A DNA stretch of 38,907 bases from Opitutia bacterium (lineage in GTDB: Bacteria > Verrucomicrobiota > Verrucomicrobiae > Opitutales > UBA953), in contig CANKZO010000006.1 of the NCBI GenBank assembly GCA_947488485.1, positions 1-38,907 on the forward strand, written 5' to 3'. The notes beneath the pieces were generated by a model. The model was not told the origin of the DNA and made no database searches. It saw only the letters and a program-made list of their open reading frames with translations. Below are positions 1 to 9,100 of this stretch, in pieces (position 1 is the first letter of the stretch; the number at the start of each line of letters is the position of its first letter). The position numbers and the translations under genes are program-made.

Positions 1-298
1 TGTCGATGATGTTGATGCGATGGTCGATGTTCGCGAAATGGCCTTCCTTGGTCTTCCAGCCGGCGGAGATGGCGGCCGCGGTGATCGTGATGCCACGCTC
101 GCGCTCCTGCTCCATCCAGTCGGTGGTGGCGGTGCCGTCATGGACTTCGCCCATCTTGTGCACCACGCCGGTGTAGAAGAGGATGCGCTCCGTGGTGGTC
201 GTCTTGCCGGCGTCGATGTGCGCGGCGATGCCGATGTTGCGCGTGTGCTCGAGCGGAAACGCGCGGTTGGCGGAATTGAATTCGGAAAGTTTGGCCAT
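1..298 (-). CDS. fusA: Elongation factor G, N-terminal part (cut by window edge)
   Basis: Translational GTPase that moves tRNAs and mRNA through the ribosome after peptide-bond formation. Only the first 99 codons are in the window. They begin [20 protein letters not shown] and contain the P-loop ([15 protein letters not shown], about residues 26-40) and the switch region ending [16 protein letters not shown], both diagnostic of EF-G. The ATG at 298 is chosen because the conserved N-terminus starts there. No Shine-Dalgarno sequence precedes it. It follows rpsG by 39 bases on the same strand, the usual str operon order, so it is probably co-transcribed with rpsL and rpsG. Confidence 0.96.
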   Translation of the reverse strand, partial: MAKLSEFNSANRAFPLEHTRNIGIAAHIDAGKTTTTERILFYTGVVHKMGEVHDGTATTDWMEQERERGITITAAAISAGWKTKEGHFANIDHRINIID

Positions 299-337
299 GG
301 TCGGAACCGGTTACGGGCTGCGGAAATTACCTGCGGA

Positions 338-811
338 TTACCACTTGAGGTGGGCGAAGGCACGGTTGGCCTGGGCCATCTTGTGCGTCTCTTCGCGCTT
401 CTTCACCACGTTGCCGGTGTTGTTGTAAGCGTCGACGAGTTCGGCGGCGAGGGCTTCGGACATCGTGGTGCCCTTGCGGCCGGCGGCGGCGGCGGCGACC
501 CAGCGCAGCGCGATGCTGTTCTGGCGCTCAGGAGAGACTTCGACCGGGACCTGGTAAGTGGCGCCACCGACGCGACGGCTCTTCACTTCGAGCTTCGGGC
601 GGCAGTTCTCGAGGGCGCCGAGCATCAGCTCGACGGGGTTACCCTTCATCAGCTTCTCGCTGACCTTCTCGATCGCGCCGTAGACGATGCCCTGGGCGAT
701 GGACTTCTTGCCGGACTTCATCACGACATTGATGAGCTGGCTGATGAGGGGGGAGCCGTAACGGGCGTCCGGGAGATGGGCGCGCTTGGCTGCTTTGCGA
801 CGACGAGACAT
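338..811 (-). CDS. rpsG: 30S ribosomal protein S7
   Basis: Primary 16S rRNA-binding protein that nucleates the head of the small subunit and lines the E site. The 157-residue product has the usual S7 length and starts MSRRRKAAKRAHLPDARYG, with the typical INVVMKSGKKSIAQGIVYGA stretch and a C-terminus ending ANRAFAHLKW. The ATG at 811 has no Shine-Dalgarno sequence in the 30 bases upstream. It lies between rpsL (30 bases upstream) and fusA. In other bacteria S7 can regulate its own operon by binding the rpsL-rpsG intercistron; the short spacer here shows no obvious structure for that. Confidence 0.97.
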   Translation of the reverse strand: MSRRRKAAKRAHLPDARYGSPLISQLINVVMKSGKKSIAQGIVYGAIEKVSEKLMKGNPVELMLGALENCRPKLEVKSRRVGGATYQVPVEVSPERQNSIALRWVAAAAAGRKGTTMSEALAAELVDAYNNTGNVVKKREETHKMAQANRAFAHLKW

Positions 812-841
812 GGTCTGAGAGGTGTTAGGGTCGGAAACGGA

Positions 842-1225
842 TTAGGCCTTCTTTTCCTTCGGGCGCTTGACGCCGTACTTGGAACGGGAGCGACGACGCT
901 TCTCGACGCCGGAGCAGTCGAGGGGGCCGCGGACGATGTGGTAGCGCACGCCGGGGAGATCCTTCACGCGGCCGCCGCGGACGAGGACGACGGAGTGCTC
1001 CTGGAGCTTATGGCCTTCGTCGGGGATGTAGGAGATGACCTCCTGGCCGTTGGTCAGGCGGACCTTGGCGACCTTACGCTGGGCCGAGTTCGGCTTCTTC
1101 GGCGTGCGGATCATGACCTGCACGCAGACGCCGCGGCGGAAGGGCGAGTTGTTCAAGGCAGGCGATTTCGACTTCGCCTTGGGTTGGACACGCGGTTTAC
1201 GGACGAGCTGGTTGATGGTAGGCAT
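842..1225 (-). CDS. rpsL: 30S ribosomal protein S12
   Basis: Decoding-centre protein and streptomycin-resistance locus. The 127-residue product starts [12 protein letters not shown]. The in-frame extension to 1261 is rejected because homologues start at this Met and a weak GAGG lies 4 bases before it. Both segments where streptomycin-resistance substitutions occur are wild type: Lys in [11 protein letters not shown] and Lys in [13 protein letters not shown], so the sequence predicts a streptomycin-sensitive S12. First gene of the str operon; its promoter should lie in the 171-base divergent gap with the TPR gene. Confidence 0.97.
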   Translation of the reverse strand: MPTINQLVRKPRVQPKAKSKSPALNNSPFRRGVCVQVMIRTPKKPNSAQRKVAKVRLTNGQEVISYIPDEGHKLQEHSVVLVRGGRVKDLPGVRYHIVRGPLDCSGVEKRRRSRSKYGVKRPKEKKA

Positions 1226-1396
1226 GGACCTCGGTAAATAGGGAAAAGAGGGTTTGGGCATAGGGGTCGAGGCCCCTCATGCAAGAGGAAAGTGCGGGGA
1301 TTTTAAGGTTTCTTTACTCCCCTCCCGGCGGCACCCCCCTCCGGATTTTTTTGGCGGGACAATTTCGAGCCCCCTGCCATTACTCAAACCCCGCCC
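1226..1396. promoter_or_regulatory. Divergent promoter region between rpsL and the TPR protein gene
   Basis: 171 bases without a gene. On the minus strand a TAAAAT box (1300-1305) could be the -10 of the str operon, but no good -35 stands 16-18 bases before it. On the plus strand TTGGCG at 1351-1356 lies 46 bases before the ATG at 1397, in line with the box spacing seen elsewhere in the window. A small inverted repeat AGGGG/CCCCT (1262-1276) lies in the rpsL leader. All assignments here are tentative. Confidence 0.35.
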
Positions 1397-3172
1397 ATGC
1401 CCCCCGACCGCCTGACCGCCACCCTGCTCCTCGGAGCCTTCTGCCTGACCGGTCTGGCCCAGACGGCCGCCCCACCCTCCCCCCCTCCCCTGAGCGCCGT
1501 CAGCAAGGAAGAAGCCGAAGACGCCGAAATCATCGTCCTCGCCGGCCTTCCTCAGCTTAAAGAAAAGGAGGCTATCCTCAGTTACGCCCGCCAGACCTAT
1601 GTGAAAGCCGACCTGATCAAGGACAAGGCCCTGCTCCAGATCATCCGCCTTTCCCTGTCCAAATTAGAGGATCAGCCCGAAAAATCGGCCCAAATCCTCC
1701 AAGAACACCTGAATCAGCTGTCCGAATACTTCACCAAGGAAGGCATGGCCGCCCAAGCCGCAGGCAAGATGGACGACGCCCTCCGCCTGGCGCAGGTAGC
1801 CGTCCGCTGCAACCCGGGGAGTGCTAAGTCTAAGTTGTTCTTCGCCAACTTCTTACACTCAGTCGCTGGTCGGACGGACGATGCGATCCAGACCCTCCAG
1901 CATGGCCTGAACTTCCTCCCGGTCGAGGACCCGCTGACCAAGGACTATCTGGAGCGCTACTTCCAACTACTCCAGGCCCGGGAGCGCGACCAAGAGGTCA
2001 TCGAAGTCAGCCTGAAACTGCTGAATGATACTAAAAATATCTCCAGCAACATGCGGGAGGTCCTCTCCCTCTCCGCCGCCACTTCGCTGTACTGGACGGG
2101 CAAATACCCGGACGCGGTCAACCTCCTCAATTCCAGCGGCCTGGACCGGCTCCCCAGCGGCCTGCTCCTCAAAGCCCGGGCGCTCTTCGAGGGCGGCAAG
2201 ACCCGCGAGGCCATCAGCCTGCTCGAATCCAAATCGTCCGCCTTCACCGGCGCGGCCCGGGATGCGGTGCTCTCGCAACTGACCCGCTACCACATCCTTC
2301 TCGGGCAGAGCCGCATCGCCCTGTCCGTCAATCAGGAGCGCATCGAGATCGATGAAGCCGCCTTCTTCCCGCAGATCCAGAAGCTGCATCTGCTCGACCG
2401 CGTCGGCCTGAAGGAGGAATTCGACAAGCAGCTGAAGCTGATCTTCACCCGCTACGCGACGAACTCCGCCGCGATGCTCGCGCTCGCCAATTTCGCGGCC
2501 GAGAAAGGTTACTCGGAACTCACCGGCGCGATCGCCATCGCCGCCGACCAGCAAGGCTTCGAACGCGTGACCTTCGCGGTGCTCCACCTCGAAGCCCTGG
2601 TCCGAGGTCCGGATCCGAGCCAGGCGATCACGCAGTATCAGCAGATCGTCTCCGCCGACCGCACCTACTTCAAGGCGAAGGAGCCGCTCGTCCTCGCGCT
2701 GCTCGGCATCGCGCACCACGCGCGGGCGAAGCCCGACGCCAAGTCCGCCAAGATCGACCGCGACACCGGCAACCGCTACCTCGAAGAGTTCCTCAAGGCC
2801 AAGGACCTCGGCCCCGAAGCCTACCGCTCCGTCGGCCGCCACCTGCGCGCGATCCGCGCCGGCGAGCCCGCGGTCCGCATCCTCGAAGCGGGCGCCGCCA
2901 AGCACCCGCGCCATTCGCAACTGCGCGCGGATTACATCTCGGCCCGCATCCTCGCTGGCCAGACCGAGGCCTACGGCACGCGTCGTTCCGTCGCCGACGA
3001 ACTGGAGACCTTGCTGACGCTGCGCCGGCCTTCGCCGCTCATCTGGCAGGATGCCGGTTCGTGGCTCCGCACGGAATCGAAGCTGCCGCCCGAACGTCTG
3101 CGCAAGCTGCAGGCCGCGTGCGACTCCCTCATGCGCAGCAACCTCGACCCCGAAGCCCTCGCCGGATTCTAA
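1397..3172 (+). CDS. Exported TPR-repeat protein
   Basis: Product of 591 residues. The N-terminus (MPPDRLTATLLLGAFCLTGL, then AQTAAPP) reads as a Sec signal peptide with cleavage near residue 22, possibly a lipoprotein given Cys at 16, although no clean lipobox is visible. The rest is helical and repetitive: TPR-like segments such as AAGKMDDALRLAQVAVRCNP (about 125-145) and AGRTDDAIQTLQHGLNFLP (about 158-176) recur to the C-terminus. TPR arrays act as protein-protein scaffolds, so a periplasmic assembly role is possible; nothing in the sequence gives a specific partner. The first about 700 bases are less GC-rich than the rest. The ATG follows CCCGCCC with no Shine-Dalgarno sequence. Next gene, sufE, starts 7 bases after the stop. 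Confidence 0.8.
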   Translation: MPPDRLTATLLLGAFCLTGLAQTAAPPSPPPLSAVSKEEAEDAEIIVLAGLPQLKEKEAILSYARQTYVKADLIKDKALLQIIRLSLSKLEDQPEKSAQILQEHLNQLSEYFTKEGMAAQAAGKMDDALRLAQVAVRCNPGSAKSKLFFANFLHSVAGRTDDAIQTLQHGLNFLPVEDPLTKDYLERYFQLLQARERDQEVIEVSLKLLNDTKNISSNMREVLSLSAATSLYWTGKYPDAVNLLNSSGLDRLPSGLLLKARALFEGGKTREAISLLESKSSAFTGAARDAVLSQLTRYHILLGQSRIALSVNQERIEIDEAAFFPQIQKLHLLDRVGLKEEFDKQLKLIFTRYATNSAAMLALANFAAEKGYSELTGAIAIAADQQGFERVTFAVLHLEALVRGPDPSQAITQYQQIVSADRTYFKAKEPLVLALLGIAHHARAKPDAKSAKIDRDTGNRYLEEFLKAKDLGPEAYRSVGRHLRAIRAGEPAVRILEAGAAKHPRHSQLRADYISARILAGQTEAYGTRRSVADELETLLTLRRPSPLIWQDAGSWLRTESKLPPERLRKLQAACDSLMRSNLDPEALAGF

Positions 3173-3179
3173 GTCGCCG

Positions 3180-3596
3180 ATGGACCTCGCGCGCCGCCGC
3201 TCCGAGCTCATCGCCGAGCTCGAACCTTTCTCCGACCACCACGAACGCTTCCAGTACGTGATCGACCGGGCGAAATCCGCGCCGGCGCTCCCGGCCGACC
3301 TCAAGCTCGAGGCCTTCCTCATCGAAGGCTGCACGTCCAACCTCTGGCTGGTCCCGTCGCTCGACGACGGCGTCTGCCATTTCCGTTGCGACGCCGATTC
3401 GCTCATCACGAAGGGCGTCGCGAGCCTGGTCTGCGAGTTCTACGACGGCGCCTCGCCGGCGGAGGTCGCGGCGACCGACGCCGATTTCCTTTCGGCCGTG
3501 GGCATCACCCAGCACCTCTCCCCGAACCGCCGCAACGGCCTCACGAACCTGGTCGGCAAGATCCGCGCTTTCGGCCGGCTCACCGCGGGTTCCTGA
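3180..3596 (+). CDS. sufE: SufE-like cysteine desulfurase activator
   Basis: SufE accepts persulfide sulfur from the cysteine desulfurase SufS and passes it to the Fe-S scaffold. The 138-residue product starts MDLARRRSELIAELEPFSDH and has FQYVIDRAK followed by LIEGCTSNLWLVP, where the Cys (about residue 49) matches the acceptor cysteine of the SufE G-C-x-S-x-(V/L)-W motif. The C-terminal half (YDGASPAEVAA...LSPNRRNGLTNLVGKIR) is also typical. The Met at 3180 is used because the family N-terminus begins there; a longer frame running back into the TPR gene is rejected. No SufS or SufBCD genes are in the window. A hairpin without a T-run follows the stop. Confidence 0.93.
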   Translation: MDLARRRSELIAELEPFSDHHERFQYVIDRAKSAPALPADLKLEAFLIEGCTSNLWLVPSLDDGVCHFRCDADSLITKGVASLVCEFYDGASPAEVAATDADFLSAVGITQHLSPNRRNGLTNLVGKIRAFGRLTAGS

Positions 3597-3597
3597 T

Positions 3598-3617
3598 AAG
3601 CCCCATCGGCGGGGCTT
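3598..3617 (+). other. Hairpin after sufE
   Basis: AAGCCCC (3598-3604) pairs perfectly with GGGGCTT (3611-3617) across the 6-base loop ATCGGC, two bases after the sufE stop. There is no T-run on either strand, so it may be an mRNA 3'-end stabiliser or a Rho-assisted end rather than an intrinsic terminator. Confidence 0.5.
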
Positions 3618-3644
3618 AAGAAGCGGGATATGCGTGCTTGGGAT

Positions 3645-3650
3645 TTGCGC
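3645..3650 (+). promoter_or_regulatory. Possible -35 box of the haem A synthase gene
   Basis: TTGCGC, first base 34 bases before the ATG at 3679. Identical box and spacing occur before dprA. No clear -10 is seen. Confidence 0.3.
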
Positions 3651-3678
3651 CGGGGACGAAGGCGGATGAGATGACGGC

Positions 3679-4620
3679 ATGAGCGAGCCGGAAGCCTCCG
3701 TACCCGACCGACGTCTGTTCGGGCTGTGCCTGCTCACGCTGGCGTGGTCGGTGCTCGTGCTCCAGGCCGGCGGCTTCACGACCAGCATCCAGGCGGGCAT
3801 GGCCTTCCTGGACTGGCCGCTCTCCAACGGCTCCATCAATCCCCCGGGCTGGCTCACGGAGATCGACAAGTTCGCCGAACACTCGCACCGCCTCGCGGCC
3901 ACGGGCCTAGGCCTGCTCTGCGTGGTCATCGCCGTGGCGCACCGCCTGCTCGAGACGCGGCCCGTCGTCCGCCGCGCGGCCTACGCGCTCGTGGGCCTGG
4001 TCTTGCTGCAAGGCCTGCTCGGCGGCCTGCGCGTGCTCCTCGACCAGCTCAACCTCGGCGGCGATGGCAACTTCAAGGCCGCGGCCTTCGCCGTCGGCCA
4101 CGCCGTCAACGCCCAGCTCACGCTCGCGCTCCTCGCCTTCATCGCCCTTGCGCACAGCGCCGCCTGGCATCGCGCCGGCCGCGGCGAAGACCCGGCGCCC
4201 TTCCACGCCGGCCGCTGGGCGGCGGGCCTGACGCTCGCGGTCATCGTCGGCGGCGCGGTGATGCGCCAAGGTCGCTTCACCGCCTGGGTCACTTCCCCCG
4301 AACAGGGCCTCTTCCTTCCTTCGATCGGCGACGGCCTGGTCTGGTGGGTCAATCTCGCCCACCGCGGCGGCGCCTTGCTGGCGGCCTCGGCCGTGCTCTT
4401 CTTCGCCTACCGGCTGGCCCGTCACGGCTTCCCGTTCCTGCGCTGGGCCACCCTCGTCGCCTTGGTGGGCCTGCAGGTACTCCTCGGCATCCTGAGCCTC
4501 CGACTCTACGACAACCCGCACGTCCGCACCGTCCACCTCGTCGTGGGCGCCGCGCTGTTCTCCTCGCTCTGCGCCGCGGTCGCCCTCGCGCATCGCCGCG
4601 CCCGGACCGACGTCGCTTGA
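3679..4620 (+). CDS. ctaA: Haem A synthase (COX15/CtaA family)
   Basis: Membrane monooxygenase that oxidises the C8 methyl of haem O to a formyl group, giving haem A for aa3-type terminal oxidases. The 313-residue product has about eight hydrophobic segments in two similar four-helix halves. The haem-ligand histidines are visible as pairs: AEHSHRLAATG (about 66-76) and VGHAVNAQLTLA (about 138-149) in the first half, NLAHRGGALLA (about 224-234) and VRTVHLVVGAAL (about 281-292) in the second. Haem O synthase lies 56 bases downstream, so the two act in sequence. Their presence implies an aerobic aa3/ba3-type oxidase, but no oxidase subunit is in the window. Confidence 0.93.
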   Translation: MSEPEASVPDRRLFGLCLLTLAWSVLVLQAGGFTTSIQAGMAFLDWPLSNGSINPPGWLTEIDKFAEHSHRLAATGLGLLCVVIAVAHRLLETRPVVRRAAYALVGLVLLQGLLGGLRVLLDQLNLGGDGNFKAAAFAVGHAVNAQLTLALLAFIALAHSAAWHRAGRGEDPAPFHAGRWAAGLTLAVIVGGAVMRQGRFTAWVTSPEQGLFLPSIGDGLVWWVNLAHRGGALLAASAVLFFAYRLARHGFPFLRWATLVALVGLQVLLGILSLRLYDNPHVRTVHLVVGAALFSSLCAAVALAHRRARTDVA

Positions 4621-4635
4621 GCCGGCGCGACGGAT

Positions 4636-4641
4636 TTGCCT
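4636..4641 (+). promoter_or_regulatory. Possible -35 box of the haem O synthase gene
   Basis: TTGCCT, first base 41 bases before the ATG at 4677. No good -10; the gene may also be read through from the haem A synthase gene. Confidence 0.25.
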
Positions 4642-4676
4642 TTAACCCTGCGCGTAAACCCGCCACGACAAGACCG

Positions 4677-5561
4677 ATGAGCGAACGCGCCGGATCCGTG
4701 CCTGCCGCCTACTGGGAGCTGACCAAGCCCCGGCTGTCGTTCCTCTCCGTCCTGACCTCGCTCGCCGGTTATTTCTGCAGCGCGCCCACGCAGCCGACCG
4801 ACGCCAAGGTGCTCGTCTCCCTCGCCCTCGGCACGGCCCTCGCGGCCGGCGGCTGCGGTGCGGTCAATATGTGGTGGGAGAGCGACGCGGACGCGAAGAT
4901 GGAGCGCACGCGCAACCGTCCGATTCCCGCGGGGATCATCCGCCCCGGCGCCGCCCTGCTCTTCGGGATGCTCCTGCTCACCGCGGGAGTCACCTTGGTC
5001 TGGCTCGGCGCCAACCCGCTGGCTGGCGCGCTCACGGCCGCGACCGCCTTCTCCTATCTGTTCCTCTACACGCCGCTCAAGACGCTGACCTCCTGGTGCA
5101 CGCTCGTCGGTTCACTGCCGGGCGCGATCCCGCCGATCATCGGCACCGCGGCCAAACTCGGCCATATCGACCACATGGGCTGGCTGCTCTTCACGCTGCT
5201 GTTCTGCTGGCAGATTCCCCACTTCATGGCCCTCGCGGTGATGTGCCGGGAAGACTACGCCCGCGGCGGCTTCAAGGTCGCCACGGTCGACGATCCTTCC
5301 GGCCGTTCGGCCTCGATCTGGGCGCTGGCCTTCATCCTCCCGATGATCGTCGTGGCCGGCTCGATCGCCACGCACTTCTTCCCCGACTGGACCAGCCCCT
5401 ACGTCTGGGTCTCCTTCCTGGCCGGCGCCTGGTTCTTCAAACTCACCCTGGAGTTCGCCCTGCCCCAACGTCGGGCCGCGGTCGCGAAACCGCTCTTCAT
5501 CGCCTCGATCCTCTACCTGCCGGTCGTCCTGTTGACTCTGACGCTCAACCGGCTTTTCTGA
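4677..5561 (+). CDS. ctaB: Protohaem IX farnesyltransferase (haem O synthase)
   Basis: UbiA-family membrane prenyltransferase that adds a farnesyl group to haem B, making haem O. The 294-residue product begins MSERAGSVPAAYWELTKPRL; the YWELTKPRL stretch is the conserved start of the family. The first Asp-rich active-site motif is NMWWESDADAKMERTRNRP (about 62-80); the second conserved loop is TLVGSLPGAIPPIIGTAAK. Nine hydrophobic segments are apparent. The Met at 4677 is taken because the much longer frame beginning at 3726 is only a shadow of the haem A synthase gene. Functionally paired with the preceding gene. Confidence 0.95.
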   Translation: MSERAGSVPAAYWELTKPRLSFLSVLTSLAGYFCSAPTQPTDAKVLVSLALGTALAAGGCGAVNMWWESDADAKMERTRNRPIPAGIIRPGAALLFGMLLLTAGVTLVWLGANPLAGALTAATAFSYLFLYTPLKTLTSWCTLVGSLPGAIPPIIGTAAKLGHIDHMGWLLFTLLFCWQIPHFMALAVMCREDYARGGFKVATVDDPSGRSASIWALAFILPMIVVAGSIATHFFPDWTSPYVWVSFLAGAWFFKLTLEFALPQRRAAVAKPLFIASILYLPVVLLTLTLNRLF

Positions 5562-5565
5562 GCCC

Positions 5566-6147
5566 ATGGACGCCCGCGCCGCCAAGCAGACACTGCGCGC
5601 GGAACTGAAGGCCCGCCGCACCGCGCTGACATCACGGGAACTGCAGGTCGCAGGCGACGCGACGGCCCGATTGATCACGCAGCTCCCCGAATGGAAGCAG
5701 GCGAAGACGGTCTGTCTCTACGCGTCCTTCGGCGGCGAGCTGCCGACCGACGCCCTCCTCGCGCTGGCCCTGCTCGAAGGCAAACGGCTCCTGCTGCCAC
5801 GCGTGACCAACAAGACGACGCTCACGCTGCATGAGGTCTCCGACCTCGGCGCGCTCCAGCCGTCCCGCCTCGGCATCCGCGAACCGAAGCCCTCCGCGCC
5901 GGTGGCGACGCTGGCCGACGCCGGCCTGATCCTCGTCCCGGGCCTGGGCTTCGACGGGGCCGGCCGCCGGCTCGGCTTCGGCGGCGGCTTCTACGACCGG
6001 TTGCTGGCCAAGCCGCCCCGCAAGACCTTCCTGCTCGGCCACGCGCATGCCTTCCAGGTGATCCCGCGGCTGCCCGACGAGCCGCATGATATTAAAGTTA
6101 AGGCGGTGGCCACCCCGCAGGGCGTGATTCGCTGCCGAGTGCGCTAG
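5566..6147 (+). CDS. 5-formyltetrahydrofolate cyclo-ligase
   Basis: ATP-dependent enzyme that turns 5-formyl-THF into 5,10-methenyl-THF, returning a stored folate to the one-carbon pool. The 193-residue product has usual family length and motifs: KQTLRAELKARR at the N-terminus, KTVCLYASFGGELPT (about 45-59), LILVPGLGFDGAGRRLGFGG (about 122-141) followed by GFYDR, the phosphate-binding signature. It starts 4 bases after the haem O synthase stop with no Shine-Dalgarno sequence, so it is probably translated from the same transcript. Known in bacteria as ygfA or fthC. Confidence 0.95.
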   Translation: MDARAAKQTLRAELKARRTALTSRELQVAGDATARLITQLPEWKQAKTVCLYASFGGELPTDALLALALLEGKRLLLPRVTNKTTLTLHEVSDLGALQPSRLGIREPKPSAPVATLADAGLILVPGLGFDGAGRRLGFGGGFYDRLLAKPPRKTFLLGHAHAFQVIPRLPDEPHDIKVKAVATPQGVIRCRVR

Positions 6148-6152
6148 CAGGT

Positions 6153-6158
6153 TTGCCA
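6153..6158 (+). promoter_or_regulatory. Possible -35 box of uvrA
   Basis: TTGCCA, first base 38 bases before the preferred uvrA ATG (6191). No good -10 follows. Confidence 0.3.
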
Positions 6159-6190
6159 AGCGGGACGATTCGTGTCCGATGGAGGGTCCG

Positions 6191-9100
6191 ATGTCCGCCC
6201 CCCGCCCAGACGCGATCCGCCTTCGCGGCGTCCGCCAGAACAACCTGAAGGGCTTCGACGTCGACATCCCGGTCGGCAAGCTGGTCGTGGTCACGGGCCT
6301 CAGCGGTGCGGGCAAATCCTCTTTGGTCTTCGACACGCTGCACGCCGAAGGGCAACGCCGCTACGTCGAGACGTTCAGCCCTTACGTCCGCCAGTTCCTG
6401 GAACTCCTCCCTTCGCCGGCCCTCGATTCCGCGGAGAACGTCCGTCCGTCCGTCGCGATCAAGCAAGGCAACGCGGTCCGCACGTCGCGCTCGACGGTCG
6501 GCACGATGACGGAGCTCTGCGACTGGTTCAAAGTCTGGTTCGCCCATCGCGCCGACCTCGTCGATCCCGCCAGCGGCCAGGTCATCGTCCCGCGCGGCCC
6601 CGACGCCGCGTGGACGGATTCGCTCGCGCGTTTCCCGGGACAGTCGCTCTCGCTCGCGTTCGCGGTCGCCAAGCCGGAATCGCTGGGCTGGCCGACCATC
6701 GCCGAAGAATTCGCCAAGGCGGGCTTCAACCGCGCCTTCGCCGCCGGCCGACGTATCCGGCTGACGGAGGACGAGATCCCTGCCGACGCAGCCGAACTGC
6801 TCGTGATCCAGGATCGCGTGACGATCTCCGCCGACCAGGCGTCGCGCTTCCATGAGGCGGCCCTCGCGGCCTTCCGCCTCGGCGGCGCCCGCCTCCGCCT
6901 GCTCGACGACCAGGGCAACGAGCTTTCGCGTTACAGCGAGGTGCTCGAATCGCCGGTCGACGGACGGAAGTTCCGCCCGGCCTCGCCCGCGCTCTTCTCC
7001 TTCAATTCTCCCGTCGGCGCGTGTCCGGAGTGCCGCGGCTTCGGCCGCGTCATCGGGCTGGACTGGCAGAAGATCATCCCGAACCCGGCGCTGACGCTCG
7101 CGGAAGGCGCGATCGCCCCGTTCCAAGGGACGGTCTACGGCGAATCGCAGAAGGACCTGACGCGCGCCTGCCGCAAGGCGGGCATCCCGATGGACGTGCC
7201 GTGGAAGAAACTCTCCGCAGCGCATCGTAAATTCGTCGAGCACGGCGAGCCGGGCTACGTCCAGGGTTCCTATGATTCGATGTGGTATGGCGTGCGCGGT
7301 TTCTTCCGCTGGCTGGAAGGCACGACCTACAAGATGCACGTGCGGGTCTTCCTCTCCCGCTGGCGTGCCTACGAATCCTGTCCGAAATGCCATGGAAAGC
7401 GCTTCCGCGAAGAATCCCTCTTCTGGCGCTGGCAGGGTAAGTCGCTCCCGGAACTCTATGCTTCGCCGGTGTCGGACCTGCGCGCGATGCTGGCGCCGCT
7501 CGCGCCGAAGGACTCCCGCCATCCGGCCGACCACGCGCTCGAGGCCATCCTCGCGCGCCTCGGCTACCTCGAAGCGGTCGGCCTCGGCTACCTCGCGCTC
7601 GATCGCTTGTCCCGCACGCTCTCCGGCGGCGAAGTCCAGCGCGTCAACCTGACCTCCTGCCTCGGCGCCTGCTTGGCGGATACGGTCTTCGTCCTCGACG
7701 AGCCGAGCGTCGGCATGCACGCCCGCGACCTGTCGCGGATGGTGGGCATCCTCCGCAGCCTCGTCGAACAGGGCAACACGGTGGTGGTGGTCGAACACGA
7801 CGAGTCCGTGATGCGCGCCGCCGACTGGCTCATCGAGATCGGCCCGCGGCCCGGCGCCGAAGGCGGCCATCTCCTCTACCAAGGCGTCCCGAAAGGCATC
7901 CTGAAGGTCAAGGATTCGGCCACGGGCAACTGGCTCTCCGGCCGCCGCACGCCCGAGACGCGTACGCCGCGTCCGATCGGCGACACGACTCCTCGGCTCC
8001 GCGTGAGCGGCGCGACGGTCAACAATCTCCGCGACTTCAGCTGCTCGATCCCGCTCGGCCGCATGGTCGGACTCTGCGGCGTCTCGGGCTCAGGCAAGTC
8101 CACGCTGCTCCACCAGGTCATCGGCCGACGCGACCCGGAATCGGGCGACGAAGCGACGGAACTGAAATGGGTGAAGTTCGACAAGGAGCCGGCGGAGGTC
8201 GCGCTCGTCGACCAGTCCCCGGCGACCCGCACGCCGCGCTCCAACCCGGCGCTCTACGTCGGAGCCTGGGACGCGATCCGCACGCTGCTCGGCAACTCTC
8301 CGGAAGCGAAGGCCGCCGGGCTCACGCCCTCGCACTTCTCCTTCAACGCCGGCGAAGGCCGCTGCGAACGTTGCGGCGGCGCAGGCTGGGAGACCGTCGA
8401 GATGCAGTTCGTCTCGGACGTCGCGCTACCCTGCCCGTCCTGCAACGGCAAACGCTTCCGCGACGAGGTGCTCAGCTTCCATTATGACGGCAAGTCCGTC
8501 GGCGACCTGCTCGCGATGTCCGTCACCGAGGCGCGCAAGTTCCTCGGCGAACGCACGCCCGCCTCCGCCCAGCTCGCCTGCCTCGAAGAAGTCGGCCTCG
8601 GCTACCTCTCGATGGGCCAGCCGCTCACGACGCTCTCCGGCGGCGAAGCGCAGCGCCTCAAGCTGGTCCGCTACCTTTCCAAGATCGACGCCCGCAAGAG
8701 CGGCGCGCTGCTGCTTCTCGACGAACCCACGACCGGCCTGCACCGCGAGGACGTGTCCCGCTTGGTCGGCTTGCTGCATCGCCTGACTGAAGCCGGCCAC
8801 TCGCTCATCGTGGTGGAACACCACCTCGACGTGCTGAAGTCCTGCGACTGGCTGCTTGAGATGGGCCCGGAAGCCGGCCCGGCCGGCGGACGCCTCGTCG
8901 CCGAAGGCACGCCCGCGGAAGTCGCCCAGGCCGGCACGGTGACGGGTCGCTTCCTCGCCCAAGGGGACGACGCCTTCGCCTCCGCCTCGACGACGCCGAG
9001 CAAACCCCGCCCGACCTCGATCAGCCTCCGTGGTGCCCGCGAACACAACCTGAAGGACGTCTCGCTCGAAATCCCGCACGGCTCGCTGACGGTCATGACC

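Noticed and set aside
3726..5561. Apparent 611-residue fusion ending in haem O synthase
   Set aside because: The first half is an out-of-frame Arg/Pro-rich shadow of haem A synthase; the real gene starts at 4677.
6098..7882. 594-residue minus-strand frame opposite the 5' part of uvrA
   Set aside because: Antisense shadow with no recognisable motif.
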